Source: Prevotellaceae bacterium (GTDB lineage: Bacteria; Bacteroidota; Bacteroidia; Bacteroidales; Bacteroidaceae). From it: a stretch of 23,036 nucleotides of DNA. The notes beneath the pieces are model-generated. The model had not been told where the DNA came from. It did not search any database and saw only the letters and a program-made list of their open reading frames with translations. The DNA lies in assembly GCA_021153165.1 (NCBI GenBank), contig JAGKTZ010000030.1, positions 1 to 23,036 of the forward strand, read 5' to 3'. Shown in pieces: positions 12,321-23,036 of this stretch (its first letter is position 1; each line of letters starts with the position of its first letter). A program made the translations under genes and the position numbers.

Positions 12321-12758
12321 ATGGCTAAAGAAGTTGCTGGATTAATCAAATTACAGATTAAAGGTGGCGCTGCAAATCCTTCACCTCCCGTAGGTCCTGC
12401 ATTGGGTTCTAAGGGTATTAACATTATGGATTTCTGCAAGCAGTTCAACGCCAGAACTCAGGAAAAAGCAGGAAAGGTGTTGCCAGTTGTCATTACTTAT
12501 TACAATGACAAATCATTCTCTTTCATCGTTAAGACTCCTCCCGTAGCAGTACAATTGCTCGAGGTGACTAAGAAGAAAAGTGGATCGGCTCAACCTAACC
12601 GTTCTAAGATTGCTGAAGTGACTTGGGAACAAGTTCGCGCAATCGCACAAGACAAGATGCCTGACTTGAACTGTTTTACTATCGAATCTGCAATGAAACT
12701 CGTGGCAGGTACTGCACGAAGCATGGGTATCACGGTTCAGGGTGACTTTCCCGGTTAA
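12321..12758 (+). CDS. rplK: 50S ribosomal protein L11
   Basis: This 145-residue protein binds the 23S rRNA GTPase-associated centre together with L10 and is the site of stringent-factor sensing. It carries the proline-rich linker family motif NPSPPVGPALGSKGINIMDF (about 19-38). Its rRNA-binding C-terminal half ends at VAGTARSMGITVQG. Length and order are normal. An AT-rich 51-base gap separates it from nusG, with no clear promoter. Confidence 0.97.
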   Translation: MAKEVAGLIKLQIKGGAANPSPPVGPALGSKGINIMDFCKQFNARTQEKAGKVLPVVITYYNDKSFSFIVKTPPVAVQLLEVTKKKSGSAQPNRSKIAEVTWEQVRAIAQDKMPDLNCFTIESAMKLVAGTARSMGITVQGDFPG

Positions 12759-12786
12759 TAATTAACTTCAATTTTTATCTAAGACA

Positions 12787-13485
12787 ATGAGTAAACTGAC
12801 AAAAAATCAGAAATTGGTCGCTGACAAGATTGAAGCAGGAAAGGCTTATACCTTGAAGGAAGCTGCTACATTGGTAAAGGAAATTACTACTACCAAGTTT
12901 GATGCTTCACTTGATATCGATGTACGTTTGGGCGTTGACCCTCGTAAGGCGAACCAAATGGTACGTGGTGTTGTTTCACTTCCCCACGGTACTGGTAAGA
13001 CTGTACGAGTGCTCTGCCTCTGTACTCCCGACCAAGAAAACGCTGCTAAAGAAGCAGGCGCTGACTATGTAGGTCTCGATGAATATATCGAAAAAATTAA
13101 GGGTGGTTGGACTGATATTGATGTTATCATCACTATGCCAGCTATCATGGGTAAAATCGGTGCCCTCGGCCGTGTACTCGGTCCTCGTGGTTTGATGCCA
13201 AACCCAAAGAGTGGTACTGTAACAATGGATGTTGCTAAGGCAGTACGTGAAGTAAAGCAAGGTAAGATCGACTTTAAGGTGGATAAGACTGGTATTGTTC
13301 ATACTTCTATCGGAAAGGTTTCTTTCTCTCCTGAGCAAATCATTGGTAATGCCAAGGAATTCATCGCTACTATCATCAAGTTGAAACCCGCTACGGCTAA
13401 GGGTACATATATCAAGAGTATTTATCTTTCCTCTACAATGAGTAAGGGTATTAAGATTGACCCTAAATCTGTTGACGAAAACTAA
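12787..13485 (+). CDS. rplA: 50S ribosomal protein L1
   Basis: This 232-residue protein forms the L1 stalk of the large subunit, which helps release deacylated tRNA. Clear family marks are GVDPRKANQMVRGVVSLPHG, the central KIGALGRVLGPRGLMPNPKS and KTGIVHTSIGKVSF. In many bacteria L1 represses its own L11-L1 mRNA by binding a leader hairpin; I do not see an obvious copy of that site here. It starts 28 bases after rplK and ends 15 bases before rplJ. Confidence 0.97.
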   Translation: MSKLTKNQKLVADKIEAGKAYTLKEAATLVKEITTTKFDASLDIDVRLGVDPRKANQMVRGVVSLPHGTGKTVRVLCLCTPDQENAAKEAGADYVGLDEYIEKIKGGWTDIDVIITMPAIMGKIGALGRVLGPRGLMPNPKSGTVTMDVAKAVREVKQGKIDFKVDKTGIVHTSIGKVSFSPEQIIGNAKEFIATIIKLKPATAKGTYIKSIYLSSTMSKGIKIDPKSVDEN

Positions 13486-13500
13486 AATTAGTATTGAATC

Positions 13501-13998
13501 ATGAGAAAGGAAGATAAAGCAATTGTAATCGAGAAAATCGGTGCAACACTCAAAGAATATGCACACCTCTACCTCGTAGACGTGACTGGACTCAATGCTG
13601 AAACTACAAGCCAACTTCGTCGTAAGTGCTTCGGTACTGACGTTAAGATGATTGTTGTAAAGAACACTCTTCTTGAAAAGGCATTTGCTAATGCTGAAGT
13701 TGACTACTCTCCACTCCTCCCTTGCCTTAAAGGAACAACTGCTTTGTTCTTGTCGAACGTAGCAAATGCTCCTGCAAAGTTGATCAAGGAATTTGGAAAG
13801 AACGGTATTCCCGCATTGAAGGGTGCTTATGCAGAAGAAGGATTCTATGTTGGTGCTGAACACCTCTCTACTCTCTGTGCAATCAAGAGCAAGAACGAGG
13901 TTATCGCAGAAATCGTTGGACTCCTTCAATCTCCTCTCCGCAATATCCTTTCTGGTCTCGAAGCACGCTTCGACAAAGAAGAAAATGCGGCTGAATAA
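13501..13998 (+). CDS. rplJ: 50S ribosomal protein L10
   Basis: This 165-residue protein is the base of the ribosomal stalk; its C-terminal helix holds the L7/L12 dimers. The N-terminal part (KEDKAIVIEKIGATLKEY; VTGLNAETTSQLRRKC; VKNTLLEKAF) is typical. The C-terminal helix (SPLRNILSGLEARFDKEENA) would carry L12. There is no Shine-Dalgarno sequence. A 99-base AT-rich gap separates it from rplL, longer than the other spacings in the ribosomal block, and I see no hairpin or promoter in that gap. Confidence 0.96.
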   Translation: MRKEDKAIVIEKIGATLKEYAHLYLVDVTGLNAETTSQLRRKCFGTDVKMIVVKNTLLEKAFANAEVDYSPLLPCLKGTTALFLSNVANAPAKLIKEFGKNGIPALKGAYAEEGFYVGAEHLSTLCAIKSKNEVIAEIVGLLQSPLRNILSGLEARFDKEENAAE

Positions 13999-14097
13999 TA
14001 AGCATTACATTACGAAGTTAAGTCCAAATAATAATAAGATAGTGGCTTGACCTCAAATTAAATAATTAGATTAAAAACAAATAATACTTATACAAAA

Positions 14098-14466
14098 ATG
14101 GCAGATATCAAAGCTATTGCAGAAGAATTGGTAAATTTGACTGTAAAAGAAGTAAACGAGTTGGCTACTTTCCTCAAGGAAGAGTACGGAATTGAACCCG
14201 CTGCTGCTGCTGTTGTAGTTGCTGCTGAAGGTGGCGCTGCTGCTGCAGAAGAAAAGACTGCATTCGATGTAATCCTCAAGAGCGCAGGTGCTGCAAAACT
14301 CCAAGTTGTTAAAGCTGTTAAGGAAGCTTGCGGCGTAGGTCTTAAGGAAGCTAAGGAAGCTGTAGACGGCGCTCCTGCTAAACTTAAGGAAGGCGTTTCT
14401 AAGGAAGAAGCTGAAGCATTGAAGAAGGCTCTCGAAGAAGCTGGTGCTGAAGTAGAAATCGCTTAA
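14098..14466 (+). CDS. rplL: 50S ribosomal protein L7/L12
   Basis: This 122-residue stalk protein is present in several copies per ribosome and recruits the translational GTPases. The N-terminal dimerisation helices cover about 1-32 and an alanine/valine/glycine-rich hinge about 34-50. The C-terminal domain at about 54-122 (EKTAFDVILKSAGAAKLQVV; GLKEAKEAVDGAP) binds EF-Tu and EF-G. It is followed by a strong terminator-like hairpin before rpoB, as expected where ribosomal proteins are needed in large excess over polymerase. Confidence 0.97.
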   Translation: MADIKAIAEELVNLTVKEVNELATFLKEEYGIEPAAAAVVVAAEGGAAAAEEKTAFDVILKSAGAAKLQVVKAVKEACGVGLKEAKEAVDGAPAKLKEGVSKEEAEALKKALEEAGAEVEIA

Positions 14467-14473
14467 TAAATCT

Positions 14474-14529
14474 AACCCTGATATAGGGCTCGGTAAAGGA
14501 TCCTCTGGTAGAGGGTTCTTTACCTTTTT
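14474..14529 (+). terminator. Attenuator between rplL and rpoB
   Basis: GGTAAAGGATCCTCT (14492-14506) pairs with AGAGGGTTCTTTACC (14510-14524): a 15-bp stem with two GU pairs, a three-base loop and a T5 run. This is as strong as a full terminator, but rpoB follows at once with no promoter that I can see, so partial read-through is expected. AACCCT (14474-14479) can instead pair with AGGGTT (14512-14517), which would break the terminator stem. Confidence 0.8.
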
Positions 14530-14565
14530 GTGTCTAATAACAAGTACAAACATATCATTTAACGA

Positions 14566-17500
14566 ATGTCTTCTACAGTAATCAACCAACGTGTCAACTT
14601 TGCGTCCGTAAAGAATCCGATGCCTTATCCTGATTTCTTGGACGTGCAACTTAAGTCTTTCAAAGATTTCTTGCAACTCGACACTCCCTCGGAATTGAGA
14701 AAAAATGATGGCTTGTACAAAGTTTTTGCTGAGAACTTCCCCATTGCTGATACTCGCAACAACTTTGTGCTTGAGTTCCTTGATTATTATATCGACCCTC
14801 CTCGTTATAGTATTAAGGAGTGTTTGGAGCGCGGCTTGTCTTACAGCGTTCCTTTGAAAGCAAAATTAAAATTGTACTGCACCGACCCTGATCATGAAGA
14901 TTTTGGTACGGTGATACAAGATGTGTATTTGGGCCCAATCCCATACATGACAGACAATGGTACCTTTATTATTAATGGTGCCGAACGTGTTGTCGTGTCT
15001 CAGTTGCACCGTTCGCCTGGTGTCTTCTTTGGCTCAAGTATTCACGCTAATGGTACACAACTTTACTCTGCACGTATTATCCCATTCAAGGGATCTTGGA
15101 TCGAATTTGCTACAGACATTAACAATGTAATGTATGCTTACATTGATCGTAAGAAGAAGTTGCCTGTGACAACGCTGCTTCGTGCGATAGGCTTTGAAAC
15201 AGATAAGGAAATTCTTCAAATCTTCAACCTCGCACAAGAAGTTAAAGTTAACAAGACTTCATTGAAGAAGGTTGTTGGTAGCAAATTGGCAGCACGTGTA
15301 TTGAAGAGCTGGGTTGAAGACTTCGTAGATGAAGATACTGGTGAAGTTGTATCTATCGAACGTAATGAAGTAATCCTTGATCGTGAAACAGTGATCGAAC
15401 CAGAGCACATCGAAATGATTATCGATAGTGGTGCTCAATCTATCCTTGTTCACCAAGAAGAGTCTGTATCTTCAGATTACTCTATTATCTTTAATACGCT
15501 CCAAAAGGACCCAAGTAACTCTGAAAAGGAAGCTGTACTTTACATCTATCGCCAGTTGCGTAATGCTGACCCTGCGGATGATGCAAGTGCACGTGAAGTC
15601 ATCAACAACCTTTTCTTCTCAGAAAAACGTTATGACTTGGGTGAAGTAGGTCGTTATCGTATCAATAAGAAGTTGAATCTCTCTTCTGATAATGACGTAC
15701 GCGTATTGACTCGCGAAGACATTATTGAAATTATCAAGTACCTTGTAGAGTTGATCAACTCTAAGGCTGCTGTGGATGATATCGACCACTTGAGCAACCG
15801 TCGCGTTCGTACTGTTGGCGAACAATTGGCAAATCAATTTGCTATTGGTTTGGCACGTATGAGCCGCACTATTCGTGAACGTATGAACGTACGCGACAAC
15901 GAAGTGTTTACACCTACAGATTTGATCAATGCGAAGACTATTTCTTCTGTGATCAACTCTTTCTTTGGTACAAATGCTTTGTCACAGTTCATGGACCAAA
16001 CCAACCCATTGGCAGAAGTTACTCACAAGCGTCGTCTTTCTGCACTCGGTCCTGGTGGTCTCTCTCGTGAACGTGCAGGTTTCGAAGTGCGCGACGTACA
16101 CTATACTCACTATGGTCGTCTCTGTCCTATCGAGTCTCCTGAAGGTCCAAACATCGGTTTGATTTCTTCACTCTGTGTATATGCTAAGATCAACGAACTC
16201 GGTTTCATCGAAACACCATATCGTAAGATTGAAAACTCTATCGCAGACCTCAACAATGACAATGTTGTTTACCTGAGCGCTGAAGAAGAAGAAGGCAAGA
16301 TTATCGGTCAAGGTAATGCACCTCTTCGTGAAGATGGTTCATTCGTACGCGATAAGGTAAAGTGTCGTCAAGATGCAGATTATCCTGTTGTGCCACCTTC
16401 ACAAGTAGACTTGATGGACGTTGCTCCACAACAGATTGCTTCAATCGCAGCTTCTTTGATTCCTTTCTTGGAACACGACGATGCTCACCGTGCATTGATG
16501 GGATCTAACATGATGCGTCAGGCAGTTCCTTTGATTCGTTCCGAAGCACCTATCGTAGGTACTGGTATCGAAAAGCAAGTGTGCGAAAACTCTCGTACAA
16601 TGATTACTGCAGAAGGCGATGGTGTGATCGATTATGTTGACGCAACAACTATCCGTATTACTTACGATCGTACAGAAGACGAAGAATTCGTAAGCTTTGA
16701 TTCTGCTACTAAGGAATATGAAATTCCAAAGTTCCGTCGTACCAACCAAAACATGACCATCGACCTTCGTCCTATCTGCGCTGTAGGTCAACGTGTCAAG
16801 GCTGGTGATATCCTTACAGAAGGTTACGCTACTGAAAACGGAGAATTGGCGTTGGGTCGCAACCTCCTCGTAGCTTACATGCCTTGGAAGGGTTACAACT
16901 ACGAAGATGCTATCGTGCTCAACGAACGTGTAGTTCGCGAAGACATCTTGACTTCTGTACACGTAGACGAATTCGCACTCGAAGTGCGCGAGACTAAGCG
17001 TGGTATGGAAGAGTTGACCAACGATATTCCTAACGTCAGCGAAGATGCTACTAAGGATTTGGACGAAAACGGTATCATTCGTATCGGTGCTCGTGTAGTT
17101 CCTGGCGATATCCTTATTGGTAAGATTACACCTAAGGGCGAAAGCGATCCTACTCCAGAAGAAAAGTTGCTCCGTGCAATCTTCGGCGACAAGGCAGGTG
17201 ATGTCAAGGATGCTTCTCTCAAGGCCAACCCTTCTCTCTCTGGTGTAATTATCGATAGAAAGCTCTTCTCTAAGCAAATCAAGACTCGTGCATCAAAGGC
17301 ACAAGATAAGGTTACACTCCAAAAGTTGGACGACGAATTCAATGCAGAAGCAGAAGCATTGAAGGGCATCATGATCGACAAGTTGATGTCACTCTTGAAG
17401 GACAAGACTTCTATGGGAGTGTCAGACAACATCGGCACAGAAGTTATTGCTAAGGGTGCTAAGTTCAGCAAGTCTCTCTTGAATACAATCGATTTCACAT

Positions 17501-18378
17501 CTATCGAATTGAGCAACTGGACAGACGACGAACACGCTAACACTCTTCTCCGTCAATTGGTGATCAACTACTTGAAGAAGTACAACATCATGGATGCTAT
17601 CCTCAAGCGCAAGAAATTTGCAATCACCATCGGTGACGAACTTCCCTCAGGCATCATCCAGATGGCAAAGGTTTACGTGGCTAAGAAGCGTAAGATCGGC
17701 GTAGGTGATAAGATGGCGGGTCGTCACGGTAACAAGGGTATCGTATCTAAGATCGTACGTCAAGAAGATATGCCATTCTTGGAAGATGGTACTCCAGTAG
17801 ATATCGTGCTCAACCCATTGGGTGTGCCTTCACGTATGAACATTGGTCAGGTGTTCGAAGCCGTACTCGGTGCTGCTGGTAAGAAGTTGGGTGTGAAGTT
17901 TGCTACACCTATCTTCGACGGTGCTAAGCTTGAAGACCTCTGCGAATGGACAGACAAGGCTGGCTTGCCACGCTACTGTTCTACTCAGTTGTATGATGGT
18001 GGCACAGGTGAAGCATTCGACCAAAAGGCTACTGTCGGTGTGACCTACATGTTGAAGCTCGGTCACATGGTAGAAGACAAGATGCACGCACGTTCTATCG
18101 GTCCATACTCATTGATTACTCAACAACCTCTCGGTGGTAAGGCTCAATTTGGTGGTCAGCGTTTCGGTGAAATGGAAGTTTGGGCAATCGAAGCCTTCGG
18201 TGCTTCTCACGTACTCCAAGAAATCCTCACTATCAAGTCAGACGACGTAGTAGGACGTTCTAAGGCTTACGAAGCAATCGTCAAGGGCGACGCTATGCCA
18301 ACTCCAGGTATTCCAGAATCACTCAACGTCCTCTTGCACGAACTCCGTGGTCTTGGTTTGAGCATCACACTTGATTAA
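14566..18378 (+). CDS. rpoB: RNA polymerase beta subunit
   Basis: This 1270-residue catalytic subunit has the normal Bacteroidales length. The rifampicin pocket at about residues 466-500 reads FGTNALSQFMDQTNP and then THKRRLSALGPGG. The residues equivalent to E. coli D516, H526 and S531 are D477, H487 and S492, all wild type. GDKMAGRHGNKG (about 1047-1058) and KMHARSIGPYSLITQQPLGG (from 1172) are the conserved active-centre and clamp-contact parts. Two sequential active-site lysines therefore appear intact. There is no Shine-Dalgarno sequence. Expression probably depends on read-through of the attenuator upstream. rpoC follows after 40 bases. Confidence 0.98.
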   Translation: MSSTVINQRVNFASVKNPMPYPDFLDVQLKSFKDFLQLDTPSELRKNDGLYKVFAENFPIADTRNNFVLEFLDYYIDPPRYSIKECLERGLSYSVPLKAKLKLYCTDPDHEDFGTVIQDVYLGPIPYMTDNGTFIINGAERVVVSQLHRSPGVFFGSSIHANGTQLYSARIIPFKGSWIEFATDINNVMYAYIDRKKKLPVTTLLRAIGFETDKEILQIFNLAQEVKVNKTSLKKVVGSKLAARVLKSWVEDFVDEDTGEVVSIERNEVILDRETVIEPEHIEMIIDSGAQSILVHQEESVSSDYSIIFNTLQKDPSNSEKEAVLYIYRQLRNADPADDASAREVINNLFFSEKRYDLGEVGRYRINKKLNLSSDNDVRVLTREDIIEIIKYLVELINSKAAVDDIDHLSNRRVRTVGEQLANQFAIGLARMSRTIRERMNVRDNEVFTPTDLINAKTISSVINSFFGTNALSQFMDQTNPLAEVTHKRRLSALGPGGLSRERAGFEVRDVHYTHYGRLCPIESPEGPNIGLISSLCVYAKINELGFIETPYRKIENSIADLNNDNVVYLSAEEEEGKIIGQGNAPLREDGSFVRDKVKCRQDADYPVVPPSQVDLMDVAPQQIASIAASLIPFLEHDDAHRALMGSNMMRQAVPLIRSEAPIVGTGIEKQVCENSRTMITAEGDGVIDYVDATTIRITYDRTEDEEFVSFDSATKEYEIPKFRRTNQNMTIDLRPICAVGQRVKAGDILTEGYATENGELALGRNLLVAYMPWKGYNYEDAIVLNERVVREDILTSVHVDEFALEVRETKRGMEELTNDIPNVSEDATKDLDENGIIRIGARVVPGDILIGKITPKGESDPTPEEKLLRAIFGDKAGDVKDASLKANPSLSGVIIDRKLFSKQIKTRASKAQDKVTLQKLDDEFNAEAEALKGIMIDKLMSLLKDKTSMGVSDNIGTEVIAKGAKFSKSLLNTIDFTSIELSNWTDDEHANTLLRQLVINYLKKYNIMDAILKRKKFAITIGDELPSGIIQMAKVYVAKKRKIGVGDKMAGRHGNKGIVSKIVRQEDMPFLEDGTPVDIVLNPLGVPSRMNIGQVFEAVLGAAGKKLGVKFATPIFDGAKLEDLCEWTDKAGLPRYCSTQLYDGGTGEAFDQKATVGVTYMLKLGHMVEDKMHARSIGPYSLITQQPLGGKAQFGGQRFGEMEVWAIEAFGASHVLQEILTIKSDDVVGRSKAYEAIVKGDAMPTPGIPESLNVLLHELRGLGLSITLD

Positions 18379-18418
18379 TCAACAACAACTCTTTACACAC
18401 AACATATAAAGTAAAAAT

Positions 18419-22675
<4,257 letters not shown>

Positions 22676-22701
22676 TCTCAATTCTCTTATATAACCTCAA
22701 C

Positions 22702-22740
22702 AAAAACTCCTCGGTGAATCCCTCACCGAGGAGTTTTTTT
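22702..22740 (+). terminator. Intrinsic terminator of rpoBC
   Basis: ACTCCTCGGTGA (22706-22717) and TCACCGAGGAGT (22723-22734) form a perfect 12-bp stem with a five-base loop, flanked by an A-run and followed by T7 counting the stem's last base. It ends the long tRNA-tuf-rpoC transcription unit. Confidence 0.95.
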
Positions 22741-22839
22741 GTTTCCCTCCAACCACAGATATTTTAGTTTTACCACGAAACAAAGTTCGCCGCCCGTAGG
22801 GGCTAAAGGCAATTTCACGAATCTCCACGAATATTTTTT

Positions 22840-22868
22840 GTCTCACGCAAATCTATGGAATCTAAAAA
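22840..22868 (+). repeat. Direct repeat, copy 1 (copy 2 at 23006-23035)
   Basis: GTCTCACGCAAATCTATGGA plus ATCTAAAAA recurs at 23006-23035 with one substitution and one inserted base. The two copies lie about 166 bases apart in the same orientation, and the second reaches the window's end. Confidence 0.75.
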
Positions 22869-23005
22869 AATATGCTCCGGCGTATCACGTGTATCTCGTG
22901 TATTTTTTAATCTCACGCAGAGGAGACGAATGTTTTATGCACGCAGAAAGCGCGGAATTCGCAGAAGCGCACATAGCTTCGCTTGTGCTTGCCATGCGGG
23001 ACAGG

Positions 23006-23035
23006 GTCTCACGCAAATCTATAGAATCTATAAAA
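23006..23035 (+). repeat. Direct repeat, copy 2 (copy 1 at 22840-22868)
   Basis: The unit is near identical to the copy at 22840-22868, with ATAGA in place of ATGGA and one extra T near the end. The window ends here, so the array may continue. Confidence 0.75.
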
Positions 23036-23036
23036 T

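Larger units (their letters stand above)
22741..23036. other. Intergenic region with short dispersed repeats
   Basis: No gene is visible. The stretch is built of short recurring words: TCTCACGCA at 22841, 22911 and 23007, ACGCAGA, CACGAAT and CGTATCACGTGT. CACA-t-AGC (22970-22977) pairs with GCT-TGTG (22981-22987) as a small hairpin. Such degraded ACGCAGA/CACGAAT repeats are common between genes in Bacteroidales. Confidence 0.6.

Noticed and set aside
12976..13929. 317-codon minus-strand open frame opposite rplA and rplJ
   Set aside because: It is a shadow of two firm ribosomal genes; the long open frame follows from their biased codon use.
15961..16047. Alanine 483 at the E. coli S522 position in the RpoB rifampicin pocket
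   Set aside because: As I recall this is the usual residue in Bacteroidales; the main resistance positions (D477, H487, S492) are wild type, so there is no sign of resistance.

Overview
The window comes from a Bacteroidales bacterium (phylum Bacteroidota), probably close to Prevotella/Bacteroides. The basis is EF-Tu, RpoB and RpoC sequences of the Bacteroidales type, -33/-7 promoters with the phylum's TAnnTTTG element, almost no Shine-Dalgarno sequences, signal peptides ending in the SA-Q style, and type IX secretion (T9SS) C-terminal sorting domains. The genus cannot be fixed from the sequence alone.

Left part (1-8220), accessory: a gene-poor first 540 bases hold a structured repeat, a G-rich stretch and a minus-strand terminator. 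That terminator serves a secreted 142-residue protein that joins an SH3-like region to a compact four-motif DnaJ-type zinc finger. Next comes a five-gene plus-strand cluster of secreted, beta-rich proteins. It reads as two related modules: small CTD protein + large + large, then small CTD protein + large. Genes inside a module overlap by ATGA, so translation is probably coupled. Three of the five carry a T9SS sorting domain and two do not. A strong terminator closes the cluster. A second copy of the structured repeat follows, in the same orientation as the first, so the two copies bracket about 8.2 kb.

Middle (8627-9788): a bacterial PH-domain protein with its own good promoter and terminator, then the ribosome hibernation factor HPF. 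HPF has a near-perfect Shine-Dalgarno sequence, the only one in the window.

Right part (9807-22740), core: a canonical promoter leads into tRNA-Tyr, tRNA-Gly, tRNA-Thr and tuf. An 11-bp hairpin follows, then tRNA-Trp, secE, nusG, rplK, rplA, rplJ, rplL, a strong terminator/attenuator, rpoB, rpoC and a terminator. These genes make the decoding tRNAs, the elongation factor, a translocon subunit, a transcription elongation factor, the ribosomal stalk and the RNA polymerase large subunits. The two internal hairpins probably set the ratio of tuf to the downstream genes and of ribosomal protein to polymerase mRNA. The last 300 bases are intergenic and rich in short repeats.
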